DNA from: Ilyonectria destructans
Taxonomy: Eukaryota; Ascomycota; Sordariomycetes; Hypocreales; Nectriaceae
Length of the DNA stretch: 64,000 nt
NCBI GenBank assembly: GCA_020740775.1
Contig: JAHEWK010000007.1
Location: 1,054,001-1,118,000 of the forward strand
Direction of reading: 5' to 3'
Shown in pieces: positions 21,414 to 32,599 of this stretch. The position numbers were made by a program, and so were the translations under genes. The notes beneath the pieces are model-generated. The model searched no databases and was not told the DNA's origin. It worked only from the letters and a program-made list of their open reading frames with translations. Position 1 is the first letter of the stretch; every line of letters starts with the position of its first letter.

Positions 21414-23680
21414 GGCTGTGTGTGAGGGGCGCGGGGGCGAGGCGAGAGGACGGTCCTAAAGGAGTGGATGGAGGGAGTCGGTTTTTTTTCCCTTGGAGGA
21501 CGCAGACAGAGAAGAGCAGCGCAATGTGAGGCGATCCAAGGCCCTTTTACTGCCGTTGCGGTGTACACAACTCCGGGAGGGCTATCTCATATTGCAGGGC
21601 GGTGATGCGATACGAGACGATGGGTAAACGAGGACCGAAAAAGCTCTAGAGGATTGAAAGGAGGAAGAATGCGGCAATGCAGCACCAGGACGGTCTAGGT
21701 TTGGAGAGAGCGGAGCGGTATAATTTACTCCATCTCGTATTTTAATTCTCGGTTGCTTGTCGATTCGACCCCCTCCCCTTGTGGGCTGTGCGCGCCTCGT
21801 ATTGGCCTCTCTCTCTCTCGTGCTGCTGTGTCTGCGTAGTTTCAGCCACGGCCTTTTCCGCAGCAGCGACGCCCGGGTGCCGGCACAGTGGATATCGTAT
21901 CAGGTATTCAGGGAGCCGCCAACCCGTGCGTTGGACGGGGTCAGTCGAGGACCCTTTGACGGGCCCACTCGGGCGAGTTTGCTGTTACGACGGGACCAAC
22001 AAGACGCCCAGGAGCGGCAGCACGCCCCCTGTGGGTCGATATCGATGGGGTCTAGATCGGGAAGGGTCTGCGGCTTTACTAGGGGAGGTAAAGGACAGGC
22101 TACGACTTGGGGGACCCAGTCGAGGCAGGACGCCGCAACCGAGGGGCAAAGGAGGGTCGTCATGGTGTCTTTGCTCCTTGATCCAGACGTCGTGTCACTA
22201 CGGGGGCTCCGTCTTAACCGTGCTCTCTCTGTACTATGTATAGCCGGACGATTGAGCCATAGGGCTAGAATGACATGACCCGCTCGTACTCATGCTCGCC
22301 ATGTCTCCAGACGAACCCGGTCAACCCGGTCAACCCCAGGCCTTCATCTCATCTCTTGTTCGTCTTGGCAATCGGCATTGTCCGCGTCGTAAAACCTAAT
22401 CTTTCGACGGTTGCGTGCCTGGCTGCGCTCGCGACGTGCTGTAGGGTAGCCACGCGTCTCCATGCTACACTGCCCCCCGGCCATCTGCAGCCACGGCCAA
22501 TCTGGGTTCGTCTGTGACAGGCCCGCCAAATCACATCATGTTTATCGTGCGAAGGGGTTTAGTGTCCGGGTCGATTCCGCAGCGGACACTTTGAGTATTC
22601 GCCGAAGCCACCGACCGGATTTGCTTCTGTAGGCGCCTGTTGTTTGTGTCTTCACCGTTCACCAGCCACCACAGCTTACTGCGGGTGCCTTGCGCTGCCT
22701 CGCCGTCTCGCGACGCAGCACGCAATTGATTTGCTGCACCGTAGCATTTCTTCTCCGTTAATTTCCTCCAGTCGTTTTCTTTGCTGGACCACCCTGTCTA
22801 TAAGCCCGCCCGTACTTCAAACATCTGCTGGGATTTTAAGCTTGTTGATTAGCTCACTCATCCACGTCGCAGTCCGCATCCGTCGGAATTCGGACCGGAC
22901 GACAATAGAGACGCCTTCTGGAATGAGGCGTGCTTGGAAATCTACCGACAATCTGGACAGGATCGATTGTGGCTTGGCGAGAGCGTCAAATAAGCTTTGT
23001 TTCAGGCACAGCAACAAGGACAGCAATCCCGGTTCGTGATGCTGTCATTACTCACCCATGATTTGGCATCGCACTTCGGTTGAAACAACTCCATGCATCA
23101 GTCACCAGCACACCGACTGAGCTCGGCCCTGGCCGTTGGACCACATGAATCTCGACAGCAGACCAAATTGGCATTAATCAGGGCATGCACGCACCCTGGT
23201 TTCAGCTGCACAAGACCGACCCCGGTTCCGCCAAATCACACGCGAGGGCCACCAGCAATCAATACGAGGTGCTCCGTCCACGGCCAGCCAGCTCAGTGAC
23301 ACGACACTGGAGGACCCATCTCTTTAGCGCCTGCAGGTACAGCAATCCACAATCGACAGCCCCGATTCTTCTGTCGCGTAGAGGTGTTGAAGGGATAAAA
23401 CGTCGTTGGCTGCCGTTTTCTCCCCGCCCCTCAACTCTGAGCACAATCTTGAGTCCGGGACTCTGCCGGTTCGAATCCTTCAAAGATGATAAACCGAGGA
23501 AATTGGCCTGCCAAAGTCCACGCCAACCCGTATCCTGATACATTACGAGGGCTTAGTCGATGGTTACGATATTGAGTTGACAAGGAGTTGGGATACGAGA
23601 CAAGCAATGCTAATGCAAAACGGCCATCACCAATCCGGTGGATAGAACCCACAGTCACCACAACCGAGGCATTTCGATGC
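21414..23680. other. Long intergenic region, no gene seen
   Basis: About 2.3 kb upstream of the GT34 gene and downstream of the F-box gene. Short frames are present in all phases, but none has recognisable domains or a plausible splice structure. It holds the GT34 promoter, with a TATAATTTA element near 21719. Confidence 0.55.
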
Positions 23681-25303
23681 CTAGTTCTCTCGAGAGACTG
23701 CCTTCCGCCTCGCCTCAACCGACGACCGGAAAATATCGAACGCTGCCTCGTCTCGGCCTCGATTGCCATCGTCCATCTCCCAGCCTCCACCTTCCCTCCG
23801 AGATTCGAGAAAGTCTGCCGAATCATCATCCTCTACCATTTCTCGTTCATACCTAGTCCCATTTATATACGTATCGCAATCCATCCACTCGTTTTCTGTG
23901 TAGTACGCATATTCCAATCTGGCCTCGGCCGATTCAGACATGCCAGTTCTGTACCGAAATACATCTTGGCCAAAAGTCTCTGGCGAAGGGCAATCGAAGT
24001 AACGGAAGTCGTTCCATATAACCTCGTGGCTCCTGGTCGCCTCGTTAATCTGATTGTAAGGATTACCAGCATATCCAGAACCGCCAACGGTAGCCGGAGA
24101 ATCCCACATCGTGGAACCCATCTTGAAGACCCTCAAGTTCGTCATTGAGTCGGTCCAGTGAGAAAAGAGGCGGTGCCATCGCAGTGTCCCAACAAAAGCC
24201 TCCTCAAACCATCCGGAATTTGGGCCGGCATGGTACCCCTCGTGCGAGATGATGACCTCTTCTCCGTTGGCTTGACGGACAACCGACGTTCCATGATCGA
24301 GATCGACCCCCAACGCATGTTGCAAGATGGCGCAGGTATCCAAGTACAACTCCTCCAGGCCTCGAGACCCAAACCACTCAATTTGCCATTCGTGACTGAA
24401 GATGAAATTGCGAAGCGCTAAAACTCTCAAATTGGGCATGCCGCAGCCAACAAGCCGGAAGTCCATTTTGGGATGCCAGCCCCACGGTGCGTGGGAATAC
24501 AGCGAGAGCACCTTGAGGTTGGCGGCGACTGGCGAGGACAACCATGTGTAGGGTATACTCTCGAAAAAGTCGTAGCCTGTGCCGCTGGGAAATCTAGACT
24601 CGCCGCGAGTTTGTCTTGCGATGTGTAGCCTCAAGTCGGTCAGGCGTTCGGAGCCAAGGATTGTTTTGAAAGCATCCGAGCTTACTAGCCGGGGTTCAAC
24701 TCGATCCTCCAAGTTGGAAATTGTGATGCATTTAAGGAGAATGGGACCTTGCGACATGCCAATGGGATACTTCTTCATCTTGTACTTGTACACCTCCTCC
24801 ATGTTAAGCCCCGCGTCCACATTTTGCTGGCTCTCCTTCGACCACGATCCTGCCAGGGAATTGAAGACAGTGTGAAGAATCCGATACCGAAAATTGGGGG
24901 ATTCTTCGGGAAAGGAGTCATCTCCACACTCGGGGGGAAATCGTAAATGAAGAGCGTCGAGCTTGCGGAAGCTGGACAGGAATGCCAACGCATCAAAAAA
25001 GCTCGATGGGATATCGTAGTACAGCCCTGAGCGATAGCGGAAATGGGAACCGATCCAAGGATCGCAAGTGACCTCTCTCACAAACCCACGTAGCTTTTCC
25101 GACTCGGCAATCTCCATAAACCGCTCCGGGTCATCGCCGGTGGCTTGGAGGCGGATGCTGCGAAACACAGCGGGCGTCGCAATGGAGACGAAGTCGCGGC
25201 TGGTGCGTCGCAGGGTGCTGGCAGAAAATTTAGGTAGAAGGGATACTATCTGGCCGAGGATCTCCGGCGGAAGCGAGGTGAGTTGTGCGGTGTCGCGAGA
25301 CAT
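23681..25303 (-). CDS. F-box protein
   Basis: Intronless gene of 540 residues. The N-terminus TSLPPEILGQIVSLLPK, followed by TLRRTSRDF, is an F-box at residues 9-40, which would bind Skp1 in an SCF ubiquitin ligase. The rest has leucine-rich patches (LTDLRLHI, LKVLSLYS, LRVLALRNF, LEELYLDT, LRVFKMGS) at irregular spacing, typical of fungal F-box proteins with degenerate LRR-like repeats. The C-terminal 60 residues are acidic and then basic. The target is unknown. Confidence 0.88.
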   Translation of the reverse strand: MSRDTAQLTSLPPEILGQIVSLLPKFSASTLRRTSRDFVSIATPAVFRSIRLQATGDDPERFMEIAESEKLRGFVREVTCDPWIGSHFRYRSGLYYDIPSSFFDALAFLSSFRKLDALHLRFPPECGDDSFPEESPNFRYRILHTVFNSLAGSWSKESQQNVDAGLNMEEVYKYKMKKYPIGMSQGPILLKCITISNLEDRVEPRLVSSDAFKTILGSERLTDLRLHIARQTRGESRFPSGTGYDFFESIPYTWLSSPVAANLKVLSLYSHAPWGWHPKMDFRLVGCGMPNLRVLALRNFIFSHEWQIEWFGSRGLEELYLDTCAILQHALGVDLDHGTSVVRQANGEEVIISHEGYHAGPNSGWFEEAFVGTLRWHRLFSHWTDSMTNLRVFKMGSTMWDSPATVGGSGYAGNPYNQINEATRSHEVIWNDFRYFDCPSPETFGQDVFRYRTGMSESAEARLEYAYYTENEWMDCDTYINGTRYEREMVEDDDSADFLESRREGGGWEMDDGNRGRDEAAFDIFRSSVEARRKAVSREN

Positions 25304-25771
25304 CTTGTCGGGTGGCGGCCCTGGTGGTCCGGGATTCTTGACCGTAACCTGTCCCTAGAAGATGTTGGCCTGAGTGCGTTCGTCAAAACAAGACTTAGCA
25401 GGGAGGCTGAGTAGGGTTGCATTATGTACACACGCTTGGTAGAGTCCAACCCTTGTTCCGGCCGCCACCCCATTCGAGTAGCGTGATCTGGTGACTCATG
25501 CACAATGGGCTGACAAGGGGCCATGCAGGCTAGAGCAGGTTTCAATCACAATACTATTCTAGACTCTTATGCTGCTCCTAATTCGGTGTCAAATTTTAAA
25601 CGAATTCTAACATCCTAAACTTGCTTATGAACCAAGACCTATTTGTTGTCTATATTCCTGGACCCAAGATATCTCATCCCCCGATACACTCTCACTGCTG
25701 CTGCTATCGTCAGCACTGCGCTGCGCCTCAATCTGACACTCTGTTCAAGAGACGAGCCAATTGAGCCGGGA
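25304..25771. other. Intergenic upstream of F-box gene
   Basis: Promoter side of the F-box gene. No further coding signal or repeat is visible. Confidence 0.5.
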
Positions 25772-26442
25772 CTAGTATACTCCGCATTGTGCTCGAACGA
25801 AATCGGAATTGTCGTCGCATGCATCTGCCCTGGTTCCAAAGGACAATATGGTGGCTCCCTTATCCCGCCTAACCGTGCTGAAAACTGAGCAATTTACAAT
25901 GACGGACAATTCTGGAAGATGGTCAAGGGCGTGCACTTGAAACAGAGTTTCAACCCAGAGATGCGCCGGGGCGTAAAACCCACGCATTGCACTGAGAATC
26001 ACGAATACGGTTTTCAAATGCTCGATATGTTCGTCGAGAATACTAGCGTTTCTCTCGGCGTAGAGTTGGTTTAAGAAAACCAGACTAGCTAAGAACAAAG
26101 TATATCCAAGAAATGGGGGCTGTTGAGCGAGAATTTATTAGCAAGAGAGCCCTGTTGTTGGGTATTTCTTGAAGATTGACATACAACGAGGACATCATGG
26201 CTTATAATGTTCTCACAAGTCATGGTTATACTTCGCGCACTGCGAATGCAAGCCGCAGATCGCTCTTTTATCTTAGGCGTTTCACTTGCCCTGTTAGTGA
26301 TCCAACGACCTCCGAATTGTGAGATCAGAAGATGCTCAAGCGACGGGAGGAAAGCAAAGAAATGATAAAGTGATGCCATGATGCTTAGTCGATGGCTCAC
26401 AGGGTTACGTGCGGATTCGGGGATGGATGATATGGGGGGCAT
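25772..26442 (-). pseudogene. Possible relic of a fungal regulator C-terminal region
   Basis: Two minus-strand frames, 26442-26089 and 26098-25772, overlap in different phases. The second reads like the helical C-terminal part of a fungal Zn2Cys6 factor (YAERNASILDEHIEHLK, GFYAPAHLWVETLFQVHALD). No zinc cluster is found upstream and the frames do not join cleanly. I treat it as a decayed fragment at low confidence. Confidence 0.25.
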
Positions 26443-26733
26443 TGATGATTGATGGCACCTCGTTTGTTACCACAATGACTCATGATGTCTCATTGTTTCT
26501 CACTTTGCCTTCACCACTCTCATTTCACATGGATTCGAATGGAGACCAAGCTTGGAGGCATGTATCTTGAGGGCCGAAGAAGAAATACATAATAAGCTTC
26601 AGTCGGAGATAGAGCTGAGTGATGTCTTGTCCTCGCTGTGTTGTGGGCAGCAGTCTTCAATTCTTGCCTTGAAGCGGCATTGATTACAGGCGTCGAATCA
26701 ACGACGTACAATCATCTACTTCTCTTCCTCACC

Positions 26734-27963
26734 ATGCTTGACGCAATTAGCGCAGCTGGAGCGGCTCCTACTTGCTCTCCGTCAACATTCACTGTCGCCA
26801 ATGTTTTCGGCAGCGACATCTTGTCCGTCTCGGCAAACCTCGTGTCAAACTACACGGCGACAGCGCCGTATCAAACCACTGTCCATCATCCCACGATTGA
26901 GGTCCGAGATGCTGAGTTCTGCAATGTCACCGTAGCCTACACTCACCCGGGGCAAAACGATCACATGAACGTCGAAATCTGGCTCCCGATTGGGAATTGG
27001 AACGAGCGCCTCATGGCTGTCGACGGTGGCGGGTACGTAGCTGGCCGATTCTCCTACTCTGAGACAATGATGGCTATAGCGATTGGTCAGGGATACGCTA
27101 CTGTCACAACAGGCGCAGGCTTGGGAATTGCTTTCTACCCTGAAGAATAGGCCCTTTTAAGCCCTAAGAATGTCAACCTCTACGCCCTGCAGAACCTGGC
27201 ATCTACCTCCCTCAATGACGAGGCATGCGACTCCCTCCCCAGATTACCTCGTGATATTAACTGACATTACTGCAGGCCATTGTCGCCAAGACAGCCATCT
27301 GGGACTTTTATGGCAAGCCTTAGAAATACTCCTCTTGGAGTGGCTGCTCCAAGGGCGGCCGCCAAGGTCATAAGCTTGCTCAGCAATATCCAGAGCATAC
27401 GACGGCATTGCCACATCTGCCCCGGCCTTAAACTGGCCCCAGATATTCCCCAGCTTCTACTGGCCTCAGCTCATTATGAACGAGCTGGAGAAGTACCCAG
27501 CCCCATGCGAATTCGATTATTTGGCAAAGGCTGCAGTTAAGGCATGCGACGGCCGTGACGGTGTTGTTGACGAGGCCATCTCGAACATGGACGACTGTGA
27601 TTTTAATCTTTTCGACAGTGTCGGGAACATGTTTAACTTCTCTGATACTGGAAAAGCCACGCGACTCAGTGGCGCCGCAGCCATCGTGGCCAACGCGACC
27701 TGGTCGGGAGCCCAAAGTTTCGACGACCGGTTCCTGTGGCACGGCAACGGCTACGGTTCTGATTTCCAAAGCTCTCAGGGGGCAGGGATTGCTGCTACCG
27801 AGTGCAGCAATGGTAAGTGTATTGGTTGCGCCCACACCGCTTGGGACCCAATGGATCTAGATGTTTGTCGAGAAGAACAAGACGTTCGATTACACCACGA
27901 TCTCCCGTCGCGATTTTGATCGCATCTTCCACGCCTCTGTCGCCCAGTACACCTCCATGCTTG
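26734..27963 (+). pseudogene. Tannase/feruloyl-esterase family pseudogene
   Basis: Relic of a secreted tannase-family serine esterase. The N-terminal part from MLDAISAAGAAPTCS is followed by the family blocks NVEIWLPIGNWNERLMAVDG and GYATVTTGAG, the serine-elbow block WSGCSKGGRQG near 27337-27369, then KACDGRDGVVDEAISN and the C-terminal TTISRRDFDRIFHASVAQYT. In-frame stops occur at 27148 (TAG) and 27321 (TAG, just before the serine elbow), and the reading phase changes more than once. At about 27963 the sequence passes directly into an unrelated NRPS-like gene, so the tannase end is missing. It is not functional as read. Confidence 0.85.
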
Positions 27964-29840
27964 GACACCAGTATCGGCAAGTCTCGGAAAATTTGTATGA
28001 GCAAGTAATTGTGCGAGATCCAGAGCTACGGCTATACCAGGGCATCTTTGAGACTTTTCCGGATTTGACGGAGTGGCCTATGAAGGATCTTTACTCGAAG
28101 CATCCTACAACAGAGGGTCTTTGGCTATACAGAGGACGTGCAGACGAGATAATGGTCTTTTCAACCGGCGAGAAGCTCAACCCTCTCGAAATGGAGACTA
28201 TCATTTCGTCAAGTCCTGTCGTCAGTGCTGCTCTTGTCACCGGAGCGGGGCGTTTCCAATCGAGCCTATTAGTAGAGGCTATCAAACCGTATACTAACGA
28301 AGCGGAAAAAACAGAGTTATTGGATACCATTTGGAAGTCTGTGCAGATTGCCAACAAGGAAAGCCCTTCTCACGGCCGGATCCATCGCGATATGATGACC
28401 CTGACCACAGCTAAGAAGCCAATGATGAGAGCTGGAAAAGGCACGGTGCAGCGTAAGATGACGTTGGAACTGTACCAGACGGAACTAAATGCTCTATATG
28501 AGTCCAACGCAGAACTTACCAATGACCTTGCAAACGACACTTCGAACTCCCACCACCACAGTCCACAGCGTACCAGACACTATCAAGCACATTGTCACAG
28601 CGGTCACAGGCATCGAATTCAATAGCCGTATCGCCGAAGCGGATTTTTTTGAACTAGGAACTGATTCTTTGCAAGTGACGCTTATCGCCAGGCAGATCAA
28701 TCAATTTCTTTCGGCCCGTGGAAGACCGCAGTCGCTGGATGTCAGAACTGTCTATCGAAACTCCAGTGTCGCTGCCCTCACAGCGTTGGTGTCAGCGCTC
28801 TCTGAGGGCAAACGTCCTACAGATAGTGACGAGAGCGGTGAACAAAAGATGCAAAGGCTTTACGACCATTATTCTGCAAACATGCCGGTTTCCATGAGAC
28901 AAACCACAGCTAAAGCCTTCATCTAATTCTGTTGTCTTGTTGACTGGCTCTACGGGTTCGCTTGGCTCATACATCCTTGACTCTCTGATCAACAATCCCA
29001 ATATTTCTCAGGTGTACTGTCTCAATCGAGGGCATGACAGTGTTCAGAGGCAGCAGAAATCTCAAGCCGGAAAGGGTCTCCAGCCACTTCCAAGAAAAGT
29101 CGAATGTCTTGATGCCAACCTATCGAAGCCATATTTTGGACTCTCATCGCAGCAGTACAAGACACTCATTAGCGAGGTTACCCTTGTCATCCATAAAGCC
29201 TGGAGAGTTAACTTTAACTTGTTTATCGACTCTTTTGTCACTCACATCGGCGTTGTTCGACAACTTATTGACTTTCGGCACACTCCAGATTTGGTGCAAA
29301 GCTCTTCCTTATATCTAGTATCAGCACTGTTGCGGGGCTAAGAGGTACAGTCCTCGAGCAGGTCTATGAAGACTAGGATGTTACTCAAGATATGGGCTAC
29401 GGGCAGTCAAAGTTCGTCTCAGAGCGCCTGCTAGACACAGCGGCAAGGGAAACGGACATCCCGTGCATCATTTGCCGCGTGGGCCAAATCGCTGGCCCAA
29501 CCACGGCAGCTGGCATGTGGCTAAAGCAAGAGTGGCTGCCCAGCCTCATTGCGAGCTCAAAGTACTTGGGTAAGCTGCCAGAGTCTCTGGGTCACATAGA
29601 TACGGTCAATTGGATTCCAGTTGATTTGCTTGGCTGGAGGCGCTGGTGGGAAGTGTCTCCATGTCTGAAGAGACGGCATATAACCCAGCAATCAATATTA
29701 TTAGCTTCTTTGAAGGGTTGGTCAATATAACTCGGAACCGAACCTTCTACAGACAAAGGAAACCGGCCCAATTCGAGACGAATGGATGGACAATTGGATG
29801 GGGCAATGGGGATTTTGAGTATTAGGTCAACAAGAACATT
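27964..29840 (+). pseudogene. NRPS-like A-PCP-reductase pseudogene, 5'-truncated
   Basis: Relic of an adenylate-forming reductase, the family that reduces acids to aldehydes. Only the last part of the adenylation domain remains (NLYEQVIVRDPELR, WLYRGRADEIMVFSTGEKLN), then a carrier domain with the phosphopantetheine site FFELGTDSLQ near 28648, then a thioester-reductase Rossmann fold (LLTGSTGSLGSYIL near 28933) with the active-site motif YGQSK near 29399. Frame changes occur near 28500-28560, near 28915 and near 29635, and a TAG lies near 29374. The first roughly 400 residues of the adenylation domain are absent. It begins inside an open frame that started in the tannase relic. An intact Zn2Cys6 gene follows in tail-to-tail orientation. 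Confidence 0.85.
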
Positions 29841-29934
29841 CCATAACATTACGCCGTGCCATTTGAAGAGAAATTTGACTGGGCACAGACACAGACATTC
29901 TATATGCAACCAATTATGGATACAGAGTCAAAGG

Positions 29935-31284
29935 TCAGGGTGGAACCCAGCCTATCTCCTCTATAGGCCACTGAATCCACAACCTGTGTTCCTGGTCCAG
30001 AATCTCCCACGCTCTTGACATGATAAACTTGTCCCAGCCTCGCAACCACCAAATGCTCTGCAGTTTATTGAGGATCAAACAATGGTGAGCAAAAATCACC
30101 ACAGCCTCTTGCATTGGCACCTTCAACAGGGGCATAAAGTTCTCTACTACGGCAAACTGCCACACAAAAGCGTCCATTATATCCAGGTTCTGGCATTCCG
30201 GGGAAAACGTAAAGCTCAGTTGGGGGCGTAGCTCGTCGATAGCTACGCCGTAAATTGACATGAGAGCCGGGTCTGTCACGCTCGATCTGATTTGGGTTTC
30301 GAGGTTGTCAAGGATGTTGGATTTCACGTGTTGAGGCTCGTGAGAGGCGACCCATCTCTTCGCACCGTCGGCAATCATGGGTGAAAGAATTCCAGTATAG
30401 GATGTGGTCTGAAGACTGTTCAGAATGTGACGCACACCGTCCAACAGGAAAAGCCAGTCTGGAAACGAAGACTCTCCGATCAAGAGTGAAGTATTGTTAT
30501 CCCTTGGGCTTCCCATAGCTGACACCGGTATTGTTAAGGATGAAACAAGAGAGGTTAGAGGATATGGGGTGAGAGGCTTACCGAAATATATTGTTGAGAT
30601 ACTAAAGGCCCATAGGCACTCGCTATTCTCGGGCTTGGCTTCCACCATCAGCCTTATCGCAGTGCGGCTTGCAATTTGATGGTATAAAATGGCATGAGAG
30701 ATGTAGAAGTCCTTCTGCTCTGGGCGGTGCTGCGCTATATGAAGGGCCGAAACGGCAAGAATACTCCGCATGAGATAGTCGCAGCCAACAGCTAAGCGAA
30801 TAATACCAAACTTCCAGAGATTTTGGATAGCAGGGTCATGAGTGAGGGTCGAATAAGTCAACGTGGTGAAGTTGTGTAGAAGTTCGAGGTCCAGTAGGTT
30901 TAAGTCGGAATCTGCGCTGGGATTTTGGCGAAGGGTGGTCTGGGTCGCCTGCGAAAAGTCACAAGTAACTCCGTGTTTAACACAGTTCTTACAGGACGGC
31001 CGTTGCTCGTCACACTAGCAGGGTAAGCGTATTGTTCGGAATATCAGTAGGTTGGTAATTATAACCGCTCAAGAACACCATATTCAAGCTGGTTTGAAAA
31101 GAGAAAGAGGACAAACCTTTATCTTGCGTCTCTTGCAGGTATAACACCCCGTCCTCGTCTTGGAATGATTTCTCCGCGAAGCCTTGGCTAGAGCCCGGCT
31201 GCGAGGCTGAGAGGCTGAGGTTGATGCCTTGCCTATGCTGTCGGACGGGCTAGCCGACGGCGAGTCGGGTACGTTGTTCTCCAT
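29935..31284 (-). CDS. Zn2Cys6 transcription factor
   Basis: Nuclear regulator of 415 residues. Exon 1 31284-31117 encodes a Ser-rich start and KTRTGCYTCKRRKIK; after a 102-base intron, exon 2 from 31014 continues CDEQRPSCKNCVKHGVTC, completing the six-cysteine cluster. A further in-frame 63-base intron at 30581-30519 (GTAAGC to CAG, with an internal CTAAC branch site) is probable and would shorten the product to 394 residues and restore a smoother YFAMGSP junction. The C-terminal half is a helical fungal regulator domain. It is intact, although the neighbouring biosynthetic gene is dead, so it may be an orphaned pathway regulator. Confidence 0.88.
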
Positions 31285-31889
31285 GAAAGGCAACGTTAAT
31301 CAGATTATATTTCGGTTCTTGAGGTCTTAAATCTGAGTGAAGTGATAAGGGTGGTGCGCTGAATGGATACGGCTAGAGGATACTCTCAGGGACAAAGTTA
31401 ACCGCATTCTCTATGCGACTCCATTTATTCCGTCGGAACGAACAGTGGAGGGCTCCAGATACTAAAGTGGCCAATGGATGAACATCTGATGAATTGTCGG
31501 AACTGACTTTGGCCCCTGCGAAAATGTGTCTCCAAGATCAGCCGGAACCGGGTCTTCAATATTCCGAACCTAGGAGATCTTGTATTGCATGGAAACGTTC
31601 TAGAAGCTCAATACAGGAGTAATTTGTGTATCCCTACTTTGAAGTAGTGAGAACCATCATTTCAATACCGGCACTTGCATGAATGACAATTGCTAACATG
31701 GGTTATTGCTTTTTTTGCCGTGGTTGCGAGCTGGGTCGTGCATGCTCCACGTACAGTGTGGGGTGTAATTAGTCGTACCTCAGATATCCCTAGCCAAGGC
31801 AGATTCCCAAGGCAGGTTTTCGTTCTTCAAGTGCAGTTCACTTTCAATCTGCCATTTTTATATATAAATAAATTATATTGAATGCTATT
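31285..31889. other. Intergenic upstream of the second regulator
   Basis: No gene or repeat is visible. The last 60 bases are AT-rich. Confidence 0.5.
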
Positions 31890-32120
31890 TTAATTCTCCT
31901 CCATTGTGATTGGAAATAACCGCGCTACCGCAAGCTCTCGCTCCTTCGGCGTGCGCGGCATGACAAGATGTTTAGCTCCGTTGTGCTTCCTCCGCCGCAT
32001 GTACATGTACAGCCAGACACCGACGACTGCAAGAATAAGAACAGCTCCAACACCACCAACAGCACTGCTGATGACAGCACTCTTGTCGGAGGATTGCCGG
32101 GAGCCATAAATCGAGCTGCA
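31890..32120 (-). pseudogene. C-terminal fragment of a single-pass membrane protein
   Basis: Reads YGSRQSSDKSAVISSAVGG, then a hydrophobic span (AVLILAVVGVWLYMYM), then basic RRRKH and a short cytosolic tail ending ITMEEN. This looks like the 3' end of a fungal Ser/Thr-rich surface protein with one transmembrane helix. The expected long extracellular part is absent; upstream sequence is instead an unrelated P450 relic on the other strand. Confidence 0.45.
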
Positions 32121-32125
32121 ACATG

Positions 32126-32330
32126 ACAAATCCGCTCCCAATGCGCCGTGCACATTCCTCAAGCGCCTGTTGCTCAACCAGAAGAAAAACCCGGCGTCTC
32201 TCACAGACGGCGAACCGAATACCCACACCATTGGCAACATGGTCGCTGGCGGAGACACAACTTGGACAGCACTGCGAGCCATTCTGGCAAACCTGATCCA
32301 GTACCCAGAGCAGAGGTGGCTGGTAGCGTC
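32126..32330 (+). pseudogene. Cytochrome P450 fragment (I-helix region)
   Basis: Encodes FLKRLLLNQKKNPASLTDGE and NMVAGGDTTWTALRAILANL, followed by IQYPEQ. AGGDTT is the I-helix oxygen-binding motif of P450s, and the surrounding pattern matches fungal P450s of the pisatin-demethylase type. The frame is lost right after, and no heme-binding Cys block follows. Only about 65 residues are left. Confidence 0.65.
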
Positions 32331-32599
32331 GTGGCGGAGTTGCGGGAAGCGGGTTGCGGCAGGCAGACCATTGGCCCGTGGTGCATCGCATCAAACCTGC
32401 CCATCATGCCACTGTCTAGTTGCACTCATCCCCGACGGCTCAGGGTCAAGCTCGGGGAGGGGGAGACCCAACAGCCAACGAAGGACCCCTCGGTGGGTCC
32501 CCTTCCTACCTTTGACCTCCCACCTCGACCAACGCTCAGAAGATGGCCAAGTCCCTGGCCCATCTCCACCACGCATTCGAAGCTTGTCTCATTTTATCC

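Noticed and set aside
23468..23478. GGTTCGAATCC, a perfect tRNA B-box
   Set aside because: The T-stem does not pair (GCCGG against CCTTC) and there is no A-box or acceptor stem at the right distance.
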